A stretch of DNA of 8,117 nt, taken from assembly GCA_039589195.1 (NCBI GenBank), contig JBDHHV010000154.1, positions 1 through 8,117 of the forward strand, written 5' to 3'. Below the pieces are notes generated by a model. The model made no database searches, was not told the origin of the DNA, and saw only the letters and a list, made by a program, of their open reading frames with translations. Positions 1-6,407 of this stretch are shown piece after piece. The position numbers were made by a program, and so were the translations under genes. This DNA comes from JBDHAC01 sp039589195 (lineage in GTDB: Bacteria > Gemmatimonadota > Gemmatimonadetes > Palauibacterales > Palauibacteraceae). Position 1 is the stretch's first letter. Every line of letters begins with the position of its first letter.

Positions 1-1614
1 GCACGCGCCGTCCGTGACGAACACGTTCGGTGCGTCGTGCAGCTGGTTCCAGGCGTTGAGCACGGATGTGCGCGGGTCGCGTCCCATGCGCGCGGTCCCC
101 ATCTCGTGGATCCCCTCGCCGGGCCGGTAGTCGTCCTCCCAGCTTTCTACCTCGGTCAGGCCGGCCGCCTCCAGCATTTCCGCGCCCGCGGCCATCATGT
201 CCCGCCGCATCGCGTGCTCGTTCTCGCCCACCGCACAGTGGACCCGGAGCACGGGGCTGCCCCAGGCATCCGTCACCTGCGGATCGAGGGTGACGTGGTT
301 GTCGAAGCTGGGCAGCATTTCCCCGAAAGCCCACAGGCTCATACGCCAGCGGCCCGGCGTCCGGAGGCGGTTCTTGAGCTCCGCCCCGAGGCCGGCCTCG
401 GCGATGCCGCGGGTCCACCCCTCGCGGCCCGCCCCTCCCTGATAACCGTAGCCTCTCACGAAGTCGGGCTGGCGCGTCCTGTCGTCCAGATTCCGGAAGC
501 GCATCACGTAGATACCGTTCGGGCGACGGCCGTACGTGTAGCGGTCCTCGAGACTGGGAATCGTCCCCCGCGCGCCCAGCTTGAAGTGGTGATCCATCAG
601 GTAGTGACCCAGCGTCCCGCTAGAATTGCCCAGCCCGTCGGGGAAGCGGGGAGACGTGGTCATGAGGAGGATCTGGGTCGACGCCAGCGTAGAGGCGCAC
701 AGGAACACGATCCGGCCGCGGAACTCGATATCCTCTCGGGTCTCGGCGTCGATGACCCGGGCCCCGGTGACGCGATCCTCGCTCTCGTCGTAGATCAGGC
801 TGTGCACGATGCTGTGCGTCCGGATCGTGAGCCGCCCCGTCTCGAGCGCGGCCGGGAGCGTGCTGCTCAGGCTGCAGAAGTAGGCGCCGGGCGCACAGCC
901 GCGACTGCACGGGCCGCAGTGATGGCAGGCGCCCCGACCGTTGTGCGCCTGAGTGAGGACGGCCGAGCGGCCGATCGTGAGGCGCCGGTCGGGAAACGCC
1001 GTCTCCAGTCCCTGCTTGACCCGAATCTCCCCGGCGTTCAGGGGCATCGGAGGGAGGAATTGGCTGTCGGGGAGCTGGGGCATGCCCTCCACATGGCCGC
1101 TCACGCCGATGAAGCGCTCGACGTGGTCGTACCAGGGCTCGAGATCGGCGTAGCGGATCGGCCAGTCGATCCCGATCCCCTCGCGCGCGTTCGCCTCGAA
1201 GTCGAGATCGCTCCAGCGGTACGATTGCCGACCCCAGGTGATCGAGCGGCCGCCCAGCTGATAGCCACGGATCCACAGGAAAAGCTTGTCCTCGTCGAAG
1301 GTGTACGGGCTCTCCCGGTCGTTCACGAAGAAGTGGGCGTTGTACTCGTTGACCGGACCGGCCTGCGATTGGAGGGGCTGGTCTTCCTCGAGCCTGCGAC
1401 GGTCACCCTCGCCGCGGAACGGCATCGTCCAGGGCGGCTTGTGCTCGGTGGTGTAGTCGCGACCGTGCTCGACCGGCCGTCCCCGCTCGAGGAGCAGCAC
1501 GTCGAGGCCCCGCTCGGTCAGCTCCTTGGCGGCCCAGCCCCCGGTGATGCCCGACCCCACCACGATCGCGTCGTAGGTCTTCCCCGGATCTGCCTGGCCG
1601 ACCCGGCTGCTCAT
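1..1614 (-). CDS. GMC-family FAD-dependent dehydrogenase, large subunit (gluconate/fructose/glucose dehydrogenase type), 3' end outside window
   Basis: Flavoprotein of the glucose-methanol-choline family, predicted to oxidise a sugar, sugar acid or alcohol in the periplasm and pass electrons to a respiratory acceptor. The 538 visible codons are continuous and lack only the C-terminal tip. The FAD-binding Rossmann motif VGSGITGGWAA is at residues 19-29, followed by Glu43 at the end of the second strand (LLLERG). A GMC signature GGRSITWG lies about one quarter in. Cys230, Cys236 and Cys240 form Cys-X5-Cys-X3-Cys, the spacing known for the 3Fe-4S site of Burkholderia FAD glucose dehydrogenase. 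The C-terminal signature HEMGTARMG contains His503, and the frame reaches NVFVTDGAC at the window edge. There is no signal peptide, so export probably depends on the Tat-bearing small subunit encoded 16 bases upstream. The start at 1614 is the only ATG close to the Rossmann fold, with a weak ribosome site. The substrate cannot be deduced. Confidence 0.93.
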   Translation of the reverse strand, partial: MSSRVGQADPGKTYDAIVVGSGITGGWAAKELTERGLDVLLLERGRPVEHGRDYTTEHKPPWTMPFRGEGDRRRLEEDQPLQSQAGPVNEYNAHFFVNDRESPYTFDEDKLFLWIRGYQLGGRSITWGRQSYRWSDLDFEANAREGIGIDWPIRYADLEPWYDHVERFIGVSGHVEGMPQLPDSQFLPPMPLNAGEIRVKQGLETAFPDRRLTIGRSAVLTQAHNGRGACHHCGPCSRGCAPGAYFCSLSSTLPAALETGRLTIRTHSIVHSLIYDESEDRVTGARVIDAETREDIEFRGRIVFLCASTLASTQILLMTTSPRFPDGLGNSSGTLGHYLMDHHFKLGARGTIPSLEDRYTYGRRPNGIYVMRFRNLDDRTRQPDFVRGYGYQGGAGREGWTRGIAEAGLGAELKNRLRTPGRWRMSLWAFGEMLPSFDNHVTLDPQVTDAWGSPVLRVHCAVGENEHAMRRDMMAAGAEMLEAAGLTEVESWEDDYRPGEGIHEMGTARMGRDPRTSVLNAWNQLHDAPNVFVTDGAC

Positions 1615-1630
1615 GTCCCGGTCGGTTCGC

Positions 1631-2209
1631 TCATGCCCATGTCCGTCCGATCTCCTCCAGCGGCACGTCCCCGTCGTATCGGCCGGGGGCGGCCAGCCAC
1701 TGAAGCTCCTGCGTGGCACCGACCTCCGACGTGTAGTAGCCCACCAGCGTCCACTCCTTGAGCGTAGCGAAGAAGGGGAGGGGATCGACCTCTTCCTCGC
1801 GCGCCCGGACCGCTTCCGCGTCGAGGCGGACGAGGAGGGCGTCCTGTTGCTCACGCGTGGCCTCGTCGAACGGGACACCGTGGCTCGTCCGGCTCTCTTC
1901 GTCGATGGCGGCGAGGCCGCCGAGGAAGCGCTCGCGCTCGTCCTCGTCGGCCCATTCCGCGAGCAGCGTGTCGATGAAGGCCGGAACCCCGACATCCCTC
2001 GCGCCCGGCGTATCCGTGGCCGGAATGATTCGCTCGACCAGGACTTTCAGGAGCTCGAGCTGCTCGGAGGTGAGAACCTGTGGGACCCAGGACGATGTCC
2101 GGGGCTCGGCACGGCAGCCCGAGAGCACGGCGCCCAGCGCGGGGGCGGAGACGGCTCCGCCCACGAGCAGGGTCAGCCGGTGGAGCGCTTCACGACGGGA
2201 CAGGTCCAT
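1631..2209 (-). CDS. Gluconate 2-dehydrogenase subunit 3 family protein, Tat-exported putative lipoprotein
   Basis: Small (gamma-type) subunit of a GMC dehydrogenase complex, 192 residues, a normal size for the family. The N-terminus carries a twin-arginine motif (SRREAL, Arg5-Arg6), a hydrophobic stretch, and a lipobox-like LSGC at residues 29-32, so the mature protein may be lipid-anchored at Cys32. The body has the family's typical pattern: LTSEQLELLKVLVERIIPAT, then GVPAFIDTLLAEW, and near the end FFATLKEWTLVGYYTSEVG. In fructose and gluconate dehydrogenases this subunit is required for folding and Tat export of the flavoprotein, which is the likely role here. I chose 2209 over the in-frame ATG at 2287 because AAGGAGA lies five bases upstream and because the Tat motif then sits at the N-terminus. 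It is the first gene of a two-gene minus-strand unit and is divergent from the PQQ dehydrogenase. Confidence 0.93.
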   Translation of the reverse strand: MDLSRREALHRLTLLVGGAVSAPALGAVLSGCRAEPRTSSWVPQVLTSEQLELLKVLVERIIPATDTPGARDVGVPAFIDTLLAEWADEDERERFLGGLAAIDEESRTSHGVPFDEATREQQDALLVRLDAEAVRAREEEVDPLPFFATLKEWTLVGYYTSEVGATQELQWLAAPGRYDGDVPLEEIGRTWA

Positions 2210-2213
2210 AGGC

Positions 2214-2220
2214 TCTCCTT
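2214..2220 (-). promoter_or_regulatory. Ribosome binding site of the subunit 3 gene
   Basis: Minus-strand AAGGAGA ends four bases before the ATG at 2209. It decides the start in favour of the Tat-signal form; the longer in-frame start at 2287 has no comparable site and would bury the twin-arginine motif 26 residues in. Confidence 0.75.
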
Positions 2221-2330
2221 CTGAGAGTGTTGTCCAAGCTGGGGAGCGCGCGCCATCCCTGCAAACCATCTGGCCGCCGTGCCTCATGTGCGCCAGGTTT
2301 CGTCCTTCCAGACCGCGTCCCTTCTCCCCA

Positions 2331-2336
2331 AGGGGG
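2331..2336 (+). promoter_or_regulatory. Ribosome binding site of the PQQ dehydrogenase gene
   Basis: AGGGGG lies four bases before the ATG at 2341 and decides the start. The frame is open back to 2227, but the extra 38 residues would precede the signal sequence and have no ribosome site. The site sits in the small C/G palindrome CCCCAAGGGG, which may be chance. Confidence 0.65.
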
Positions 2337-2340
2337 TCCG

Positions 2341-4515
2341 ATGCTTCGAAGGATCTGCCTGTTCCTGGTTGTCGTGTTCGCGTCGTGCGCGCCGCAGACG
2401 GATGGCGCCATCGATGCCGAGCGCCTCCTGAACGCCGACGCCGAGCCGGACCAGTGGATGGCGCTCGGCCGCACCTACCACGGCCAGCGCTTTTCGCCGC
2501 TTACCCAGATCAACGCGGAGAACGTCGCCACGCTCGGTTTCGCGTGGGAGTACGAGGCCCGCTCTCGCCGCGGACGCGTGGAGCACCCCCAGCAGGCCAC
2601 TCCGCTCATGGTCGATGGCGTGCTTTACGTCTCGGGTCCGTGGGGAAGCGCGTTCGCGGTCGACGCCCGGACCGGCGAGGAACGCTGGCGGTACGACCCC
2701 GACGTCGATGGAAGCTCCAACCGGCGCTCGTGTTGCGGAGCCGTCAGCCGGGGGCTCCAGGTCTGGAACGGAAAAGTGTACGTGGCGACGCTCGACGGCT
2801 TTCTGGTCGCCCTCGACGCCTCGACGGGGACGGAGCTGTGGAGGGTCGACACGTTCATCGACCGCGACACGCGGTTCTACGCGATCACGAGCCCGCCGCA
2901 AGTCGCCAAGAACGTCGTCGTGATCGGGAACTCCGGGGCGGAGTTCGGCGTGCGCGGCTACATCACGGCGTACGACCTCGAGACCGGCGAGGAGCGGTGG
3001 CGCTTCTATACGGTGCCGGGCGATCCCGCGGTGGCGCCCCCCGAGAACGCCGCGATGGAGCTCGCGCTCCAGACGTGGGGCCCCGACACCAACTGGGAAG
3101 CCGGATTGGGGGGCACCGTGTGGGGCGAGATGAACTACGATCCGGAGCTGGATCTGCTCTACGTGGGTACGGGAAACAGCACGCCCTACTCCGGGTGGAA
3201 CCGCGATCCGTCGGGCGGCGACAATCTGTTTCTCGTGTCGATCCTGGCCATCGACCCCGACGACGGCAGCCTTGCGTGGCACTTCCAGCAAGTGCCGTGG
3301 GAGATCTGGGACTATACGGCGACCGCGAACATGATTCTCGCCGACCTCGAGATCGACGGCCGGCCCCGCAAGGTGATCATGCAGGCGCCCAAGAACGGCT
3401 TCTACTACGTCCTCGACCGCGAGACGGGAGAGTTCGTCTCGGGCGAGGCCTTCGCGTTCGTCAACTGGGCCACGGGCCTGGATGAGACGGGCCGCCCCAT
3501 CGTGAATCCTGCGGCGGTCTACGAGGACGACCCGGTTGTGGTCTTCCCCACGTTCGCGGGCGCCCACAACTGGCACCCGATGGCCTTCAACCCGATGACC
3601 GGTCTCACCTACATCCCCATCCGCGAAAACGGGATGGTGATCGGGGACGAGGAGGCGTACGAGTGGAAGCCCGGCCACTGGAATGTCGGGACAGTATCCG
3701 TGTTCGATTGGGAGATGACGGAGATTCTCCCCGCCGAGACTCAAGAGCTGTTCGCCGAGACGGTCGCGGAGCACCCGGATCTGCCATCCACGAACGTCGG
3801 GGAGTTTCTCATCGCCTGGGATCCGATCGCGCAGCGCGAGCGATGGCGGGTGCGGAACGGCTCGGTGTGGACCTCAGGCGGAGGCGTGCTCACGACGGCC
3901 GGCAACCTGGTGATTCAGGGGACGGTCGGCGGGAAGCTCGTTGTGTACGCGGCCGACACGGGCGAGGCGCTCCACGAGATCGAGCTCGGCACCGGAGTCG
4001 TGGCCGCCCCGATCAGCTACGCGCTCGACGGCGAGCAGTACGTGGCGGTGTTCGCGGGAGCATACACCTTCTCGAACGAGGAGGCGGCCCGCCGGGAGTA
4101 CGAGAACTATGGAAGGATCCTCGCGTTCAAGTTAGGCGGCGATCCGACACCGCTGCCGCCGGTGCGAACCCCACACGAGACCCCCGAGCCGCCGGCCGGT
4201 TTCGTTGTCGTCGACTCCGTGGCTCAGGAGGGTGAGACCCTCTTCTTCACGTGGTGCTTCACCTGCCACACGGGGCGTGGTGAGCGATACCTGAGCGGCT
4301 TGCCGGATCTGCACCGCATGAGTCCGGAGACGCACGGAATCTTCAAGGCGGTGGTTCTGGACGGGGCTCTCTCGGACGCCGGGATGGCGAGCTTCAGCGA
4401 CGTCCTGACGAACGAGGACGTGGACGCGATCCAGGCATACCTCGTGCGCGAGCAGCATGAGCTCCGACGTGAGGAGGAAGAGCTTCGACAGGAGAGGCAA
4501 GACGGGGGAGATTAG
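2341..4515 (+). CDS. PQQ-dependent alcohol dehydrogenase with C-terminal cytochrome c domain (quinohaemoprotein type), putative lipoprotein
   Basis: Periplasmic quinoprotein of the methanol/ethanol dehydrogenase family, 724 residues, the size of quinohaemoprotein (type II) alcohol dehydrogenases. It should oxidise an alcohol or aldehyde with PQQ and pass electrons to its own haem c. Residues 1-16 form a signal sequence ending in FASC, an imperfect lipobox with Cys16. Residues of about 35-600 form an eight-bladed propeller with repeated blade-end motifs (DARTGEERW, DASTGTELW, DLETGEERW). The vicinal disulphide pair is Cys131-Cys132. Predicted metal/PQQ residues are Glu201 (GAEFG), Asn279 (GTGNS) and the catalytic base Asp324 (WDYT). 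Thr326 occupies the position that is Asp in lanthanide enzymes, suggesting calcium. Haem c is bound at CFTCH (639-643), with Met682 (GMASF) the likely sixth ligand. The tail is highly charged and probably helical. No PQQ synthesis genes are visible and the substrate is unknown. Confidence 0.95.
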   Translation: MLRRICLFLVVVFASCAPQTDGAIDAERLLNADAEPDQWMALGRTYHGQRFSPLTQINAENVATLGFAWEYEARSRRGRVEHPQQATPLMVDGVLYVSGPWGSAFAVDARTGEERWRYDPDVDGSSNRRSCCGAVSRGLQVWNGKVYVATLDGFLVALDASTGTELWRVDTFIDRDTRFYAITSPPQVAKNVVVIGNSGAEFGVRGYITAYDLETGEERWRFYTVPGDPAVAPPENAAMELALQTWGPDTNWEAGLGGTVWGEMNYDPELDLLYVGTGNSTPYSGWNRDPSGGDNLFLVSILAIDPDDGSLAWHFQQVPWEIWDYTATANMILADLEIDGRPRKVIMQAPKNGFYYVLDRETGEFVSGEAFAFVNWATGLDETGRPIVNPAAVYEDDPVVVFPTFAGAHNWHPMAFNPMTGLTYIPIRENGMVIGDEEAYEWKPGHWNVGTVSVFDWEMTEILPAETQELFAETVAEHPDLPSTNVGEFLIAWDPIAQRERWRVRNGSVWTSGGGVLTTAGNLVIQGTVGGKLVVYAADTGEALHEIELGTGVVAAPISYALDGEQYVAVFAGAYTFSNEEAARREYENYGRILAFKLGGDPTPLPPVRTPHETPEPPAGFVVVDSVAQEGETLFFTWCFTCHTGRGERYLSGLPDLHRMSPETHGIFKAVVLDGALSDAGMASFSDVLTNEDVDAIQAYLVREQHELRREEEELRQERQDGGD

Positions 4516-4611
4516 AGGCTCTCGAGCCGGCGTTCGGGCGAGGGTCTCGGCGGCTGGAAGCGGCGACCCTGCTTCGGGGGGCATGAAGCCAATCGCGACG
4601 ACTTCCCCCTG

Positions 4612-4851
4612 GGGGGCGTTCTCGTGTCGCCGGGCCAGATGGTGCAGGCCGGCGACACCGTCGGACTCAGCGGGGTGACGGGCAACACGGGCGGGCTGCC
4701 TCACCTCCACTTCTCCGTCCATCCGTGCAACGAGCTTCCGGGTCTGCCAAACGAAGGCAACTGCCCCACGCAGCCGGTGAATTTCCGGAACACCGATCCG
4801 AATCCGACGGGGCTGCTCGCCCGCCGCTCCTACGAGTCGCGGCCGTTCTGA
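4612..4851 (+). pseudogene. C-terminal remnant of an M23 (LytM-type) metallopeptidase
   Basis: The frame is open from just after the dehydrogenase stop (4516) to a TGA ending at 4851. From about 4612 it reads like the end of an M23 peptidoglycan endopeptidase: GGVLVSPGQMVQAGDTVG, then a glycine-rich turn, then PHLHFSV, with both histidines of the HxH motif encoded at 4702-4710. The C-terminal sequence PVNFRNTDPNPTGLL also suits the family. The upstream half of the domain, with the first zinc ligands (HxxxD), is absent because the dehydrogenase gene ends only about 100 bases before. A GTG at 4624 could start a 75-residue product, but it has no good ribosome site and could not be an active peptidase. 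The stretch 4516-4611 holds nothing recognisable. The last 22 bases overlap the convergent hydrolase gene. A relic is the likeliest reading; a tiny expressed protein is not excluded. Confidence 0.65.
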
Positions 4852-6407
4852 CGTAACCGTGCCAGGTGTTCGGGCGTCAGCTCCCCCGCTCCGTGCATGG
4901 CGAGGATCCTCGCGGGCGCGAGGCCGACGGCATCGAGCCACGAGAGGAAGAACTGGTCGAGCGCCCGATGGCTCGCGCGTGGGTAGACCTCCAACCGATT
5001 GGGTGTCACCAGGTCGCTCACGAACATTAGATCCGCGTCCGGCTCGTGAACGACGAGCATCCCGTCCGCGTGCGGGTTCCCATCGACGGGCAGGATGTGT
5101 AGCTGCCTCCGGCCGTCGGTGATCACGCGGGGCTCGGCGACGTCCTCCCAGGAGAGCGGCTCGCCGACCTCAGTAAGCCGATCCGGCCCCAGCTCCGTAT
5201 CGCTCACCAGCCGCTGCACCCAGGCTCGAATCTGCGGCGGCCCGAGGACCGTGGCGCCGGCGGCGACGAACGCACGGACACCGCCGATGTGATCCTGGTG
5301 TCCGTGTGTCAGCACGACGTAACGGATGGGCTTCCCGGGCACGACGCCATGGATCGCGTCGACGAACCGCTCGGCGTGATGGCTCCAGTGGGGTGCGGGG
5401 TCCGTGTGGCCGGGCGGGATCTCCGGCAACAGGGGGAATCCGGCGGGGGCGTCCACCGCGATTACGAAGTCGTCGAACTCGACGAAGATCGGGGCGAAGC
5501 CACCACGCACGTTCGGCACCTGATAAATCCCCTCGGCCACCTCCATCGGCTCGAGTGGCGGTCCCGGGTCATCGCCCTCGGCGTCCTCCGGGTCGGGGGG
5601 CAAGTCGATCAGTCGAGCCGAGTCGGGAGCCGTGAACGGGTCGGGATCCGCGATCGGCCGGCGCACCTCGGAGACGCGCAGGTCGAGGTAGACGCGATCG
5701 CCGATGTGCATGGCGATCCGCTCCGGAAACCAGAGTCCGTCGGGCAGGCTCCGGTACTCGTCGAAGAGCCAGGTGATGCGCGATCGCCCGAGCCCTTCCA
5801 GCTCTTCATCGAATGACAGCTCCGCCAGGAGCGTGTCGCCGGTCCCGAAGGCGAGCGTGGCTTCCCGGCCGTCCAGTCGAGTCTCCACCCGAACGAGACC
5901 CCCCTCTCCCGCCCCACGGACGGAGCGTACGCCGTTCGGTGTGTCGAGCAGCTCGCGGATCAGCAAATGTGGCACCCGCCGACGGATTCTGGCGCGCGGC
6001 TCGGAGCCGGCTGGATCGGTGGAACGAAGGACCGCCTGCAACGCCGGGAGGATCACGAGCGTGGTATCCCCGGGGCCGTAGACTTCGCCGACCCACTCGA
6101 AGGTCCCGTCGTACCGATCTTCACGGTAATGCCGCGCCACCGCCGCGCCGCTCGGATCGACCGCGATGCGCTCGCGGAACGGCCCCGCGCTCGCGGAGGC
6201 GAGGTTGAAGCCCTGGCCCTCCGGAGACTTGTCCAGCGTGCCGTCCGTGCTGAACTCCACGCCCGCCGCCGGGATCGTGCCCATGGCGCGCAGCGAGGCC
6301 TTGAGGATGGTCCTGGCTGCCTCCGGCCCGCTGTTGTCCACGCCGGATTCCGACGCACACCCCCACACCACGGCGCATGACAGCGCACAGATCCACGCGC
6401 GCGTCAT
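4830..6407 (-). CDS. Lipoprotein with LolA-like N-terminal region and metallo-beta-lactamase-fold hydrolase domain
   Basis: Predicted cell-envelope metallohydrolase of 525 residues. The N-terminus is a lipoprotein signal with VWGC and Cys17. Residues of about 28-255 look like a beta-rich LolA/outer-membrane-lipoprotein-sorting type region, judged from the FDEYRSLPDGLWFPERI stretch (215-231) and the following LDLRVSEVRR. A Pro/Asp/Glu-rich linker (about 265-288) leads to the MBL domain (about 290-515). The zinc ligands all appear present: His368, His370, Asp372 and His373 in HGHQDH, His446 (GNPHADG), Asp465 (FVSDL) and His505 (AMHG). The substrate is unknown; the fold covers lactamases, glyoxalase II-like thioesterases, phosphodiesterases and others. 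The start overlaps the stop of the S41 peptidase gene by four bases (ATGA), so the two are probably translationally coupled. The 3' end overlaps the convergent M23 remnant. The LolA-like label is my inference from pattern; the MBL call is firm. Confidence 0.9.
   Translation of the reverse strand: MTRAWICALSCAVVWGCASESGVDNSGPEAARTILKASLRAMGTIPAAGVEFSTDGTLDKSPEGQGFNLASASAGPFRERIAVDPSGAAVARHYREDRYDGTFEWVGEVYGPGDTTLVILPALQAVLRSTDPAGSEPRARIRRRVPHLLIRELLDTPNGVRSVRGAGEGGLVRVETRLDGREATLAFGTGDTLLAELSFDEELEGLGRSRITWLFDEYRSLPDGLWFPERIAMHIGDRVYLDLRVSEVRRPIADPDPFTAPDSARLIDLPPDPEDAEGDDPGPPLEPMEVAEGIYQVPNVRGGFAPIFVEFDDFVIAVDAPAGFPLLPEIPPGHTDPAPHWSHHAERFVDAIHGVVPGKPIRYVVLTHGHQDHIGGVRAFVAAGATVLGPPQIRAWVQRLVSDTELGPDRLTEVGEPLSWEDVAEPRVITDGRRQLHILPVDGNPHADGMLVVHEPDADLMFVSDLVTPNRLEVYPRASHRALDQFFLSWLDAVGLAPARILAMHGAGELTPEHLARLRQNGRDS

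Larger units (their letters stand above)
2210..2340. promoter_or_regulatory. Divergent intergenic region, presumed to hold both promoters
   Basis: These 131 bases separate the start codons of the divergent subunit 3 and PQQ dehydrogenase genes. Both transcripts must begin here or further inside the opposing gene, so shared control is plausible. I found both ribosome sites but no convincing -35/-10 pair and no clear long inverted repeat that would mark an operator. The call therefore rests on layout alone. Confidence 0.4.

Noticed and set aside
37..1761. 574-codon plus-strand open frame opposite the GMC dehydrogenase
   Set aside because: It has no recognisable domain, is rich in Arg, Pro and Ala, and lies antisense to a gene with clear FAD and GMC motifs. 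GC-rich third positions create such frames.
2227..2340. Longer N-terminus of the PQQ dehydrogenase starting at 2227
   Set aside because: It would put 38 polar residues ahead of the signal sequence, lacks a ribosome site, and would fill the divergent promoter region.
1758..3485. 575-codon plus-strand open frame overlapping subunit 3 and the PQQ dehydrogenase
   Set aside because: It spans two divergent real genes and their promoter region and has low-complexity Arg/Ser content. It is an alternative-frame shadow.
2284..3774. 496-codon minus-strand frame opposite the PQQ dehydrogenase
   Set aside because: It is antisense to a gene with unmistakable quinoprotein motifs, shows no domain, and has composition typical of a shadow.
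4517..4528. GGCT-CTCG-AGCC hairpin just after the dehydrogenase stop, considered as a terminator
   Set aside because: The stem is only four to five pairs and no T-run follows, so it does not qualify as an intrinsic terminator.
4605..4616. CCCCCTGGGGGG palindrome, compared with CCCCAAGGGG near 2327-2336 as possible module ends
   Set aside because: Flanking bases do not match and short C/G palindromes are expected in GC-rich DNA.
4132..4941. 269-codon minus-strand frame bridging the dehydrogenase end, the relic and the hydrolase end
   Set aside because: It crosses three unrelated coding signals and matches no family pattern.
4830..6407. MBL protein considered as PqqB, given the nearby PQQ enzyme
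   Set aside because: It has a lipoprotein signal and a long N-terminal region and lies in a different operon; PqqB is a cytoplasmic protein of about 300 residues. No other pqq gene is present.
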